Shown in pieces: positions 28,357-36,568 of a stretch of 64,000 bases of DNA. Each line of letters opens with the position of its first letter. Position 1 is the first letter of the stretch. The notes below the pieces were generated by a model. It was not told where the DNA came from. It worked only from the letters and a program-made list of their open reading frames with translations, and ran no database searches. The DNA is from Sulfoacidibacillus thermotolerans. Its GTDB lineage: Bacteria; Bacillota; Bacilli; Alicyclobacillales; SLC66. The DNA is taken from contig NZ_MPDK01000003.1 in the NCBI RefSeq assembly GCF_003144315.1, positions 101,189 to 165,188 of the forward strand, written 5' to 3'. A program made the position numbers and the translations under genes.

Positions 28357-29292
28357 ATGGTGAAACAGGTGGCTGTGTTACTGTTGGCGTATGGGACTCC
28401 TGCCAATATGGATGAAGTAGAGGCTTTTTATACACATATTCGCCATGGTCATCCGCCAACCCAAGAGCTTTTAGCACAACTAAAAGCTCGTTATGAAGCA
28501 ATCGGTGGATGTTCTCCACTGATTTCAATAAGTCAAGAAGTCGCGCGTTTGCTTGAGCAGAGATTAAATAAAGTGGCAGAGCAAGACGCTCATTTTAAAG
28601 TGTACCTGGGAATGAAACACTCGGCTCCCTTTATTGCAGATGCTGTAGATCAGGCGGTGAATGCTGGCGTCGATGCGGCAGTCGGTATTGTATTAGCCCC
28701 GCATTATTCTACAATGAGTGTCGGGGTCTATGAAGAGGAAGCAAAAGAGGCAGCGCATCAGCGAGGATTGGCGCCAGTGACATTTGTCCACAACTGGCAC
28801 CTTGAACAAGCGTACTTAGACGCTTTAGAAAAGCGATTGCGTCAATCGCTTGCAAAATTCAATGAGGAAGAGAAGCAACATTTGAAATTGCTCTTTTCGG
28901 CACATAGTTTACCGCGTAGGATTCTCGATGTAGGGGATCCTTATCCAGAACAACTGCTCGAGACGAGTCAAGCGCTCGCTATGCGGATCGGGTTTACGGA
29001 TTGGCAGTTTGCGTGGCAGAGCGCTGGTCGTACGAAGGAACCGTGGCTTGGACCAGATATTTTAGAAGTCATTGATACACTTGCAAAAGAGGGATATCGC
29101 GCAATACTAGATTGCCCAGTGGGTTTTGTCTCAGATCATTTAGAGGTTCTTTATGACTTGGATATTGAGGCAAAGGCGCGAGCAGAGGCGCAATACATCC
29201 ATTTTGAACGGACGGCGTCACTAAATACGGATGAAGAGTTACTCGAGGCACTTGCACAATCTGTTTTTCGTGCGTTGCAGACAATCGCTTGA
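28357..29292 (+). CDS. hemH: Ferrochelatase (coproporphyrin-type in Gram-positives)
   Basis: A 311-residue ferrochelatase. In Firmicutes the enzyme (CpfC) inserts iron into coproporphyrin III before decarboxylation to heme. The AYGTP start, GMKHSAPFI (metal-site histidine), HYSTMSVGVYEEE, the SAHSLP loop and CPVGFVSDHLEVLYDLDIEA (catalytic glutamate) are present. ATG 28357 follows GGGGGGAT at seven bases; the frame opens 18 codons earlier inside hemE. It is the second and last gene of the heme operon, followed by a strong hairpin. Confidence 0.95.
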   Translation: MVKQVAVLLLAYGTPANMDEVEAFYTHIRHGHPPTQELLAQLKARYEAIGGCSPLISISQEVARLLEQRLNKVAEQDAHFKVYLGMKHSAPFIADAVDQAVNAGVDAAVGIVLAPHYSTMSVGVYEEEAKEAAHQRGLAPVTFVHNWHLEQAYLDALEKRLRQSLAKFNEEEKQHLKLLFSAHSLPRRILDVGDPYPEQLLETSQALAMRIGFTDWQFAWQSAGRTKEPWLGPDILEVIDTLAKEGYRAILDCPVGFVSDHLEVLYDLDIEAKARAEAQYIHFERTASLNTDEELLEALAQSVFRALQTIA

Positions 29293-29379
29293 AGTTCGCA
29301 TGTTTCATGTAGGTCTTTTCTTACTTCGCTTAACGCTTGAGCTAGTATTTTAGGTTGTTTGTTTAAAGGAGCAGTTTTT

Positions 29380-29435
29380 GCACAAAAAGCAAACAGGGCA
29401 GGAGATATCCCCAAAGCCCCGTTTGCTTTTTGTGC
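29380..29435. terminator. Very strong bidirectional terminator, hemH / chemoreceptor
   Basis: A 20-base arm (GCACAAAAAGCAAAC, a bulged A, GGGC) pairs with its near-perfect complement around a 16-base loop between the convergent hemH and chemoreceptor genes. The stem contains A and T tracts that can act in both directions. Confidence 0.8.
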
Positions 29436-29441
29436 AGTAGG

Positions 29442-31151
29442 TTAGACTTGAAATTGCAGTGTTTCTTTGTTGAGTTCTTGCGCGTGATCGGAAAGTGATA
29501 CACTCGCGGAGGCGATTTCTTGTGTAGCAGCAGTTTGTTCTTCGGCAGTTGCAGTAACATTTGCAATATCTTGAGCAACCTGTTCGGAGAGTTGCGCAAC
29601 GCGTCTCGCTGCATCGCGCAGGTTGTCTGAATGCGAGGTCATATCTTTTGCAGAATGCGATACTTCGGCGATCTGCTGTGCAACACTTTGCACTGAAGCG
29701 CCGATTTCTGTGAAGATGCCACTCACTTTTTGCATGACTTGTGTGCCGATTTGTACTTGTTCTTTATCCTCGCGCGCAGCGATGACAGATGCATTCGTCT
29801 CTTTTTGAATATCCAGAATGAGTCGACCGATATCGGCAGAAGCTTCGCGCGACTTTTCCGCAAGTTTGCGCACTTCATCAGCTACAACGGCGAAACCACG
29901 GCCCTGCTCGCCTGCGCGGGCAGCTTCAATCGCGGCATTTAAGGCGAGGAGATTCGTTTGTTCAGCAATGTCATTAATGAGTTTAATAATTTCACCGATC
30001 TGGCGGGAGCGGCTTTCTAATCGCTCGATTCGCTCTTGGTTGAGATCGACATGCTCGGCAATGCGTTCCATCTGGGTGAGTGCACTATGCACGGCTTCAT
30101 CGCCTTCACCTTTATGTACGACTAATTGTTGTGTTAATTCTGCCGTTGTTTGGGCACTCGATGATACGACGTTAATCGCTTGCAACGTCTCCTCAAGAAT
30201 GGATTCGATCGTTCCAACTTCGTGACGTTGTTGTTCCGCTGCTTCAGAAACTTGTGAGGCGTATTCAGCGAGATTCGTAGATGCAGAAGCGACTTCTTCT
30301 GTGGTTGCGTTTAGTTCTTGCGAAGTTGCGGCAAGTTCGCTGGCAGCTGCTTGAATTTGATGAACGAGTGCGGCAATTGCTGTTTGCATATGTGCGAAAG
30401 AGTCGGCAAGTTGTCCAGTTTCGTCGTTGCTGCGCGATCCTGTAAGTGTTTGTTTGAAATCGCCGTTTGCCATACTTTTAGCAAGTTCTACTAGGGATTT
30501 TAGATTTTTAATCACTCGTGAGGTTAGATAAAGCTGGATAAAAATTGCAAGCAATGTAGCGACGATCGTCCCGATGACATTGACAGTATGTGCATAGGCG
30601 ATGTAATTTTTGAAGGCAGCTTCTGCCTGTTGGCGACGTTGGATAATCGCTTGTGTCAGTTGGTTGAGTGCTTGAAGTGTTGGGTTCACCGGAACTTTCA
30701 CAAAGTTTTCCTGCGCTTGCAAACGCAAAGTCCCGGTGTCGATTGCAGTCATGGTTTGATAATTTCCCATCAGATATTGCGACCAAGCTTGGTTAAATGC
30801 ATTGAGATCAGCTTTATACGTCGTTTTTGCAGCTGCTGGCGCGGCGGTGATTTCTTGGAGCAATTGTTGCGTGAGTGACTTAATGGATGTTAGATCTGAT
30901 TGATAGGCGTTCATGTAGTACTGCTCTGTCGCAGGAGGTGACATCAAATAGCGTGCGCCGTGGGAATCGGCACTGCGCACTGCGGTGTCAAGAGACTGGA
31001 CTGTCGTAAGTAGGTGGTCATTGCTGTCAAGGATACGTTCAGCTTGTTGTTGTGAAACACTATAAAGACTGGACGAAATGATAATTGTTATCACATAGAT
31101 GGCGCTTCCGAGCAATGTGCCAGTTATAAATTTTGAACGAATACTCGCCAA
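29442..31151 (-). CDS. Methyl-accepting chemotaxis protein
   Basis: A 569-residue chemoreceptor. Helix 1 (about 7-29) and helix 2 (about 186-206) flank an all-alpha external sensor domain of about 155 residues, likely a four-helix bundle. A HAMP domain (about 207-260) precedes the long coiled-coil signalling domain. The hairpin tip carries the conserved [19 protein letters not shown] and [16 protein letters not shown]. It should relay to CheA/CheW, none of which are in the window. Glutamine/glutamate pairs near the C-terminus suit methylation. A TTG start follows a GGGGTG site. Confidence 0.93.
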   Translation of the reverse strand: MASIRSKFITGTLLGSAIYVITIIISSSLYSVSQQQAERILDSNDHLLTTVQSLDTAVRSADSHGARYLMSPPATEQYYMNAYQSDLTSIKSLTQQLLQEITAAPAAAKTTYKADLNAFNQAWSQYLMGNYQTMTAIDTGTLRLQAQENFVKVPVNPTLQALNQLTQAIIQRRQQAEAAFKNYIAYAHTVNVIGTIVATLLAIFIQLYLTSRVIKNLKSLVELAKSMANGDFKQTLTGSRSNDETGQLADSFAHMQTAIAALVHQIQAAASELAATSQELNATTEEVASASTNLAEYASQVSEAAEQQRHEVGTIESILEETLQAINVVSSSAQTTAELTQQLVVHKGEGDEAVHSALTQMERIAEHVDLNQERIERLESRSRQIGEIIKLINDIAEQTNLLALNAAIEAARAGEQGRGFAVVADEVRKLAEKSREASADIGRLILDIQKETNASVIAAREDKEQVQIGTQVMQKVSGIFTEIGASVQSVAQQIAEVSHSAKDMTSHSDNLRDAARRVAQLSEQVAQDIANVTATAEEQTAATQEIASASVSLSDHAQELNKETLQFQV

Positions 31152-31341
31152 AGTGTGAACACCCCATTCATATAATCTACAAAGCTAGGCAAAACAGGTG
31201 TTGAGATGTTGTGTCACATTTGATTCACCTCGGTCAATGGACTGTGAATGTTTTAGTTAAAGATGAAATCTATGGATGTTAATTCGTCGTGGCGGTTCGA
31301 AATTCCTGCAGAAAACGCCTGGATTCTAGCAAATTTTGTCG

Positions 31342-31380
31342 AAAAAAAACGAGAAGCCTCGTTTAGCGCTGTCTCGTTTT
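31342..31380 (-). terminator. Rho-independent terminator of the L,D-transpeptidase gene
   Basis: On the minus strand a 9-bp stem (AAAACGAGA / TCTCGTTTT) with a 17-base loop is followed by eight T residues, 19 bases after the transpeptidase stop. It is a textbook terminator. Confidence 0.85.
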
Positions 31381-31398
31381 TGTAAATTTTTTTATTCC

Positions 31399-32178
31399 TT
31401 AATGGACTGCGGGCCCATTGACTACTGTGACAATCGTTCCAATTGGCACGCGCATGAAGATTTGTTTGGCAACAGACGGCGGGAGTTCGACACAGCCGAC
31501 ACTTTGGGGAAATCCATACTGTTGGCGAATAAATCCATGAACTGCGCAACCTCCGCTAAAGTACATCACATATGGAACGCCAGGATCGTCATAGTAGGTT
31601 CCGTTTGGATTTTGCCCTCGCATGGTTTGGGATCGATATTTTTCATAGATAGGAAACGAGCCAATAGGGGTACGTGCGCCTGCAATCCCGGTATTACAAA
31701 GACTGGTAAGGAGTAAGTGGTTTCCCTGATAGAAATAAAGCCGTTCAGGAATGGTTTCTTTCACAAGAATGTGATAGGGGGCGGGAAGAGCGTTTGGGGT
31801 TGGGATGTGCTTGACAGATTCTGCGATCATCTGTTGAAGGGTTGGTGTTGCAATCCCATTTACAGGAAGTTTATGATCGAATTCATAAGTCATCACAGCG
31901 CCTTCTGTATAGACGCCGTAGTATCCAGTAAGGATTGGATAGGAATAATCATGTAAATCTTTTAATTCCTTCTGTAGTTGCCATACTTCTTTTGACGAAC
32001 TGTTTAATTCGAGTGTCTGATACAGCTTTTTGGGTTTGCTTTTATGCGTCATATGCTCTTTTGTAGAAAGAGTTGCTGGTTTGCTTGATTTTGCTGCAGC
32101 GGTTGTGGCTACAGATTGGCATCCAGACAAAAAAAGAGAAGTGACGGCGAGAGGGAAAAAGTATTTGAGCAATTTCAA
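31399..32178 (-). CDS. L,D-transpeptidase (YkuD) lipoprotein
   Basis: A 259-residue envelope lipoprotein. Residues 1-20 are a lipoprotein signal (SLFLSGC, Cys20). Residues about 57-118 look like a peptidoglycan-binding helical domain. The C-terminal YkuD domain (about 130-255) carries the active site: His214 and Cys229 in SVGCVEL. It should form 3-3 cross-links or attach proteins in peptidoglycan. The start is probably TTG 32178, seven bases after AAAGGAGGT; an earlier TTG lies too close to that site. An upstream inverted repeat may regulate it. The GT51 gene lies upstream on the same strand, so both act on the wall. Confidence 0.87.
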   Translation of the reverse strand: MKLLKYFFPLAVTSLFLSGCQSVATTAAAKSSKPATLSTKEHMTHKSKPKKLYQTLELNSSSKEVWQLQKELKDLHDYSYPILTGYYGVYTEGAVMTYEFDHKLPVNGIATPTLQQMIAESVKHIPTPNALPAPYHILVKETIPERLYFYQGNHLLLTSLCNTGIAGARTPIGSFPIYEKYRSQTMRGQNPNGTYYDDPGVPYVMYFSGGCAVHGFIRQQYGFPQSVGCVELPPSVAKQIFMRVPIGTIVTVVNGPAVH

Positions 32179-32230
32179 TGGCAAAACCTCCTTTAGAGCA
32201 GACGGAATGCATTAAAATCCTTCTGCCAAG

Positions 32231-32299
32231 ATAGACGGTGACTTTCTGGTTTTTGGTTACATGCGATGAGGTTGCGTACCCCCAATCTGTACCGTCTAT
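32231..32299 (-). promoter_or_regulatory. Long-range inverted repeat in the leader of the L,D-transpeptidase gene
   Basis: The 190-base gap upstream of the transpeptidase contains a perfect 9-bp inverted repeat (ATAGACGGT at 32231-32239, ACCGTCTAT at 32291-32299) closing a 51-base segment that can itself pair (GGTTAC / GTACC-type arms). This would place a multi-stem fold about 50 bases before the start codon. An extended -10-like TGGCATAAT lies upstream on the minus strand near 32325. No known riboswitch consensus was recognised. Confidence 0.35.
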
Positions 32300-32374
32300 A
32301 TGGATAAGCGCCATTTTGCTGGATTATGCCAGAAGAAAGGTTGTGAGTAGAGGGAAACTACGAGGGAAGGGCCT

Positions 32375-33082
32375 TTATCCTGCAGTGACAAGGTATAAAG
32401 GCGCGCGTTCGATTTGCTGTGCTTGTTTCATATTGAGAAAACCTACACTAACCATGCTTTTTAGAACTTCCCATTGGCGTGCTTTTGCAAATTTGAGATG
32501 CTTGATTGGATCATAAAGGCTTGGTGCCTGCGGGAGGCCAGCTAAAATGGCACACTCTGCTGGCGTAAGATTTTGCACGCTTCGATTAAAGTAAATTTTC
32601 GCCGCCTGTCCGACACCGTATGCACCATGTCCCAAATAGACTTCGTTTAGGTATAGGGCTAATACTTCATTTTTGGGAAGGGCTTGACTGACCATAATCG
32701 CGAGGGCAATCTGTTTTAATTTTCGGGGAATTGTTTTTTGATCACTTAGAAAAATATCTTTCACCAGTTGTTCAGTAATTGTACTTCCCCCTTCTACGAG
32801 ACGGCCTTTCATCAGGTCGACAAAGAGCGCTCGCAAGATTCCCTCAATATCAATCCCATGGTTATGATAGAATCCACGATCTTCTGTCGCGATGAGCGCT
32901 TTTTGTAAAAAAAGGGGGATGTCAGATAATTGCACATATCCCCCGTGAGCGGCTGCGCGCGCCTCCACACGCTGTACAAGGAGCGTTGGAATGTCAGGAC
33001 TCCACACGGACTGTATGTAGAGTCCACTTGCAACCGTGACGAGTGCGAAAGAAGTGATCAACGAAAGCATGACTCGTCTCAT
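32375..33082 (-). CDS. Monofunctional GT51 peptidoglycan glycosyltransferase
   Basis: A 235-residue GT51 enzyme with an N-terminal signal-anchor helix (about 5-25) and no transpeptidase domain. Motif 1, ATEDRGFYHNHGID (catalytic Glu67), and motif 2, EGGSTITEQLVKD (97-109), are intact, as is the LALYLNEVYLGHGAYG region. It polymerises lipid II into glycan strands. Full-length class A PBPs are about three times longer, so this is MtgA-like. It is followed on the same strand by the L,D-transpeptidase. Confidence 0.9.
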   Translation of the reverse strand: MRRVMLSLITSFALVTVASGLYIQSVWSPDIPTLLVQRVEARAAAHGGYVQLSDIPLFLQKALIATEDRGFYHNHGIDIEGILRALFVDLMKGRLVEGGSTITEQLVKDIFLSDQKTIPRKLKQIALAIMVSQALPKNEVLALYLNEVYLGHGAYGVGQAAKIYFNRSVQNLTPAECAILAGLPQAPSLYDPIKHLKFAKARQWEVLKSMVSVGFLNMKQAQQIERAPLYLVTAG

Positions 33083-33109
33083 ACAAGGTTCCTCCTTGAA
33101 TCGCCAACC

Positions 33110-33358
33110 CTATCTGCGTGAAGGTGGAGGGACTTCTGTCGTGCGGCGCCCCGTTTGGTGTTTACGCATCTCTGCGACGACAAGTCGATCAAGCTGCGAA
33201 GACAATTGAATGATTATGGGGTCTTGCAGATTGCCATGTCGCGCAAAGTGTTCTTCCATAGCTTTTCGAATCAGCCACATTTCTTGTGAGGATGAGTGAT
33301 AGGGTAACAACATTGTGCCTTCATCATACAGGTTGTCGGTTTTTTTATGTTCAATCAC
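33110..33358 (-). CDS. Spo0E-like aspartyl-phosphate phosphatase
   Basis: An 82-residue helical-hairpin protein of the Spo0E family. Helix 1 (MWLIRKAMEEHFARHG) and helix 2 with the signature LSSQLDRLVVAEM match proteins that dephosphorylate Spo0A~P and delay sporulation. The GTG start at 33358 has an AGGTGGAG site five bases upstream; that site lies inside the last codons of rocD. Co-transcription with rocD is likely since the genes are 16 bases apart. An arginine-rich tail follows the domain. Assignment rests on the short signature, so the target could be another regulator. Confidence 0.72.
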   Translation of the reverse strand: MIEHKKTDNLYDEGTMLLPYHSSSQEMWLIRKAMEEHFARHGNLQDPIIIQLSSQLDRLVVAEMRKHQTGRRTTEVPPPSRR

Positions 33359-33374
33359 TGTAGCTCCACCTAAA

Positions 33375-34577
33375 TTAAGCACGAACAGAAGTTTCCATCA
33401 CGCTTTTTATCGTCGCAATTGCAAGATCGAGTTCTTCTTTCGTAATAATTAGCGGTGGTGCAAAACGAATGACGTTTTCATGCGTTTCTTTACACAATAG
33501 CCCCTTGTCTTTCAGGGCTTCGCAATAAGGACGAGCTGCCGTTGTCAGTTCCATGCCAACGAACAATCCTCTGCCGCGCACTTCTGAGATTACAGGATTT
33601 TGGATTTCACGCAGTTTCTCAATAAAATATTGTCCAAGTTCTAATGATCGCTCAGCTAATTGTTCATCGACAATGACATCAAGTGCAGCGATTGCACAGG
33701 CGCAAGCTAACGGATTGCCACCAAAAGTAGATCCGTGCGAACCCGGTTCAAAGACGCCAAGAATGGCACGGTCTGCCGCAACGGCAGAGATGGGCATAAC
33801 ACCGCCGCCAAGTGCCTTGCCTAAGATGTACATGTCAGGGACCACATCTTCCCAGTCACAGGCAAATAGTTTTCCCGTTCGGCCAAATCCCGTTTGGATT
33901 TCGTCAGCGACAAAGAGTACATCGTTTTCCTTGCAAATGGCATATGCTTCTCTGAGGAAGCCTTCTCTTGGTATAACGATTCCAGCTTCTCCTTGAATCG
34001 GTTCGACAATGAGTGCAGCTGTATTTTTTGAAATCGCTTGACGCAAAGCAGCCGTATCACCATAGGGGATAATTTTGAAACCGGGCGTCATCGGGCCAAA
34101 CCCGCGTTTGTATTCATCATTTGATGACATGGACACGGCCGTTAGGGTGCGACCATGAAAATTCCCTTCACATACGATGATTTCTGCTTGATCAGGAGCC
34201 ACTTTTTTTACGTCATATGCATAGCGCCGAACTGCTTTGACTGCTGTTTCTACCGCTTCTGCACCCGTATTCATCGGTAAGACCATTTGTTTCTTCGTAA
34301 GTTCGGCAACCTTTTGATAAAATGGACCCAGTTGGTCATTGTGAAAGGCCCGCGAAGTGAGCGTTACGCGATCCGCTTGATCTTTTAATGCTTGAATGAT
34401 GCGCGGATGACGGTGCCCCTGATTCACGGCAGAATAAGCGCTTAACATATCCATATATTTATTTCCTTCAGCATCGTACACCCAAATGCCTTCTGCTTTT
34501 GCGACAACGACGGGTAATGGATGATAGTTATGCGCACCATATTGTTCAGTTAGTGCAATCATTTCTGTTGAATTCAT
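33375..34577 (-). CDS. rocD: Ornithine aminotransferase
   Basis: A 400-residue class-III PLP transaminase that converts ornithine and 2-oxoglutarate to glutamate semialdehyde and glutamate in arginine degradation. The family hallmarks are [14 protein letters not shown], the [12 protein letters not shown] phosphate loop, [28 protein letters not shown] and the PLP lysine in [14 protein letters not shown]. The length and N-terminus match Bacillus RocD. An AGGAGG site precedes the ATG. It is divergent from a 2'-5' RNA ligase gene and leads into the Spo0E-like gene. Confidence 0.95.
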   Translation of the reverse strand: MNSTEMIALTEQYGAHNYHPLPVVVAKAEGIWVYDAEGNKYMDMLSAYSAVNQGHRHPRIIQALKDQADRVTLTSRAFHNDQLGPFYQKVAELTKKQMVLPMNTGAEAVETAVKAVRRYAYDVKKVAPDQAEIIVCEGNFHGRTLTAVSMSSNDEYKRGFGPMTPGFKIIPYGDTAALRQAISKNTAALIVEPIQGEAGIVIPREGFLREAYAICKENDVLFVADEIQTGFGRTGKLFACDWEDVVPDMYILGKALGGGVMPISAVAADRAILGVFEPGSHGSTFGGNPLACACAIAALDVIVDEQLAERSLELGQYFIEKLREIQNPVISEVRGRGLFVGMELTTAARPYCEALKDKGLLCKETHENVIRFAPPLIITKEELDLAIATIKSVMETSVRA

Positions 34578-34627
34578 GATGTAGTTTCCTCCTGTGATCA
34601 GACCTATGCTGGGACGGTGAAGGCAAC

Positions 34628-35191
34628 ATGAAGTACTTTATAGGTATTGTACCTCCGACTGACCAATCAGAACAAATTGACGAGTTGCGGCGCAAGTATC
34701 CAGGAAGACATCTGGCTCATATTGATCCGCATATCACACTCATTCCACCACTCGAGTTTACCGAGACGCCTTTCGATTGGCTTCAAATGATAGAACAGAC
34801 GTTGGCAGAGATTCAACCATTCTCGATTCAACTTGGTCAACCGGGCTTCTTTTCGCAGCGAGTGTTGTTTTTAAATGTTCACATCTTGCGTGCAAAGGGG
34901 AAGGAGAGTAACGCATTGCATCGTATGTATGAAAAAATGCAAAGTGTCACTGAACCGTATCGAACACAGGCGAGTCAATATGCACAAAGTAATCGCAATG
35001 GGTCGTTTCACCCACACTTAACTGTAGCTATGGCGTCCTTTGGAACATCTTTTTCTGTTATGACACAGATGTATGCGGACGCAACTGTACTGAGTCCTCT
35101 ATTTCATCCTTTCATCGTCCGATCTGTGCGCGTTTTCGTAAAAACACCGGAGCGTTGGATTCCTTATCGAGATATAAACTTAGCTAAATAG
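34628..35191 (+). CDS. 2'-5' RNA ligase / cyclic phosphodiesterase family protein
   Basis: A 187-residue two-histidine (2H) phosphoesterase. The paired HxTx motifs are HITLIPP (about residue 40) and HLTVAMA (about 130). Relatives include ThpR, which opens 2',3'-cyclic phosphates on RNA, and YjcG-type proteins. The substrate is not predictable. It is a single gene with its own short upstream region and is followed by a strong hairpin. Confidence 0.8.
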   Translation: MKYFIGIVPPTDQSEQIDELRRKYPGRHLAHIDPHITLIPPLEFTETPFDWLQMIEQTLAEIQPFSIQLGQPGFFSQRVLFLNVHILRAKGKESNALHRMYEKMQSVTEPYRTQASQYAQSNRNGSFHPHLTVAMASFGTSFSVMTQMYADATVLSPLFHPFIVRSVRVFVKTPERWIPYRDINLAK

Positions 35192-35237
35192 TTGCCGTTG
35201 CTCTTGCTACCTGCTTACGGCATCAAGAGAAACGGCA
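35192..35237. terminator. Terminator between 2H-phosphoesterase and bacilliredoxin
   Basis: TGCCGTT-g-CTCTTG pairs with CAAGAG-a-AACGGCA around an 18-base loop, directly after the stop of the 2H gene and before the convergent bacilliredoxin stop. It is followed by TCTTGTCTGTTG. Confidence 0.7.
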
Positions 35238-35275
35238 TCTTGTCTGTTGTACGTTTGATGATTCACTCGTGAACT

Positions 35276-35707
35276 TTATGAGAAGTATTTTTCAAATGCA
35301 TTGACTAATTGTTGAGTAACGTCTTCTACAGAGTGTCCTTCAATCTGATGTCGTTGTAATAGATAGAGAAATTCACCATCTTTAAAGAAACCGACTGAAG
35401 GGGAAGAAGGAGGATAATTTTTAAAGTACGTGCGCACCTTTTTTGTCGCCTCTACATCTTGACCAGCAAAAACAGTTACTAAGTGGTCAGGGCGAGGTCC
35501 TTTTTCTAAAGCAAAAGCGACCGCTGGGCGTGCGATGCCAGCTGCACAACCACAGATGGAGTTTACAACGACGAGCGTGGTTCCTTTGACTCCCTCAATG
35601 GCTGCCACGACATCGTCAGGGGTGCGCAATTCTTTAAAGCCAATCTGCGTAAGCTCTTCGCGCATGGGCTGGATCATTTCTAGAAAAATCGGGGAATCAT
35701 ACGCCAA
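35276..35707 (-). CDS. Bacilliredoxin (BrxA/BrxB, YphP/YqiW family)
   Basis: A 143-residue thioredoxin-fold protein with the CGC active site (Cys52-Gly-Cys54 in NSICGCAAG), the mark of BrxA/BrxB, which removes bacillithiol from S-bacillithiolated proteins. SPSVGFFKDGEFLYLLQRHQIEGH matches the family C-terminal half. It implies that the organism makes bacillithiol. A TTG start follows an AGGAGGA site. It lies downstream of dedA on the same strand. Confidence 0.92.
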   Translation of the reverse strand: MAYDSPIFLEMIQPMREELTQIGFKELRTPDDVVAAIEGVKGTTLVVVNSICGCAAGIARPAVAFALEKGPRPDHLVTVFAGQDVEATKKVRTYFKNYPPSSPSVGFFKDGEFLYLLQRHQIEGHSVEDVTQQLVNAFEKYFS

Positions 35708-35763
35708 ATTCGAGTCCTCCTTTATCTCTTGTAGTTGGATTATAGCACATTGCGTTTCGTTCG

Positions 35764-36393
35764 TTAGGATTTTGCTGTCACTGTCGCAGGATTGCGCTTT
35801 TTATCGCGCCTGTATCGGAAATAAAAACTGCCGGCTACAATGAGGATGAGCGCAATCAAGCCAGAAGGGACAGGATTTGCTTCAATCCAGCGCAATCCTA
35901 CATGCCAATAGGCGCTGACCGTGCTGCCTAGTAAGATAAACATGCTCGCCCAAAGAGCCGCTGAGATGATCGTAATCACGAGGTAAAGCGGGACATTGAG
36001 TTTGTTCATTCCTGCAACATAAGCGATCAATACGCGCACGCCAGCGATGAAGCGACCAAATCCCACAATCGGTATGGAGTATTTGCGAAATGCGGTCTCT
36101 GCAGCGATTAATTTTTTTTCATCGAGCCGTACGTAACGACCATAGCGTAATAACACGGGGCGCCCTACGTAAGAACCGATCAGATAGGCGATGAGTGAAC
36201 CAGTAAAGGAACCGAGTGTGGCGATAATGAGTAGCGGTACGATACGAAAAACACCTTGATGCCACATAAAACCTGAAAAGACCAAAATCGTTTCAGCGGG
36301 AAACGGAATTAACAGAAACTCTAAAATCAGTGCAATAAAAATTCCCGGATATCCATAGTGGACTAAAATGGCGTGCGGCGACATTCCTATCAT
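35764..36393 (-). CDS. DedA-family membrane protein
   Basis: A 209-residue DedA protein with five or six helices. The family core is complete: EFLLIPFPAETILVFSGFM, GSFTGSLIAYLIGSYVGRP and GRFIAGVRVLIAYVAGMNKLN. The group (including UptA/PopT-type members) contains undecaprenyl-phosphate recyclers and lipid transporters, so a lipid carrier role is likely but unproven here. The C-terminus is lysine/arginine-rich. The ATG at 36393 and another three codons later are both possible starts. Confidence 0.88.
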   Translation of the reverse strand: MIGMSPHAILVHYGYPGIFIALILEFLLIPFPAETILVFSGFMWHQGVFRIVPLLIIATLGSFTGSLIAYLIGSYVGRPVLLRYGRYVRLDEKKLIAAETAFRKYSIPIVGFGRFIAGVRVLIAYVAGMNKLNVPLYLVITIISAALWASMFILLGSTVSAYWHVGLRWIEANPVPSGLIALILIVAGSFYFRYRRDKKRNPATVTAKS

Positions 36394-36568
36394 CCATTCG
36401 TTCTGTAGATTTGCAAAAATTTTTCTTCGCTACTCTCTATGACGTTGTGAATGGTCGATTTGTTCGATCCAGTGATTTAGGGATGGGGAATTCCTGTTAG
36501 AAAACTGTGGTCCTTATTTTACTGTATTGTCTTTTTGCGGCACAATACTCAACCTAATGAAATCTTAG

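Noticed and set aside
32185..32374. c-di-AMP (ydaO) riboswitch before the L,D-transpeptidase gene
   Set aside because: A GGGGGTACGC run looked similar at first, but the conserved ydaO pseudoknot elements are missing.
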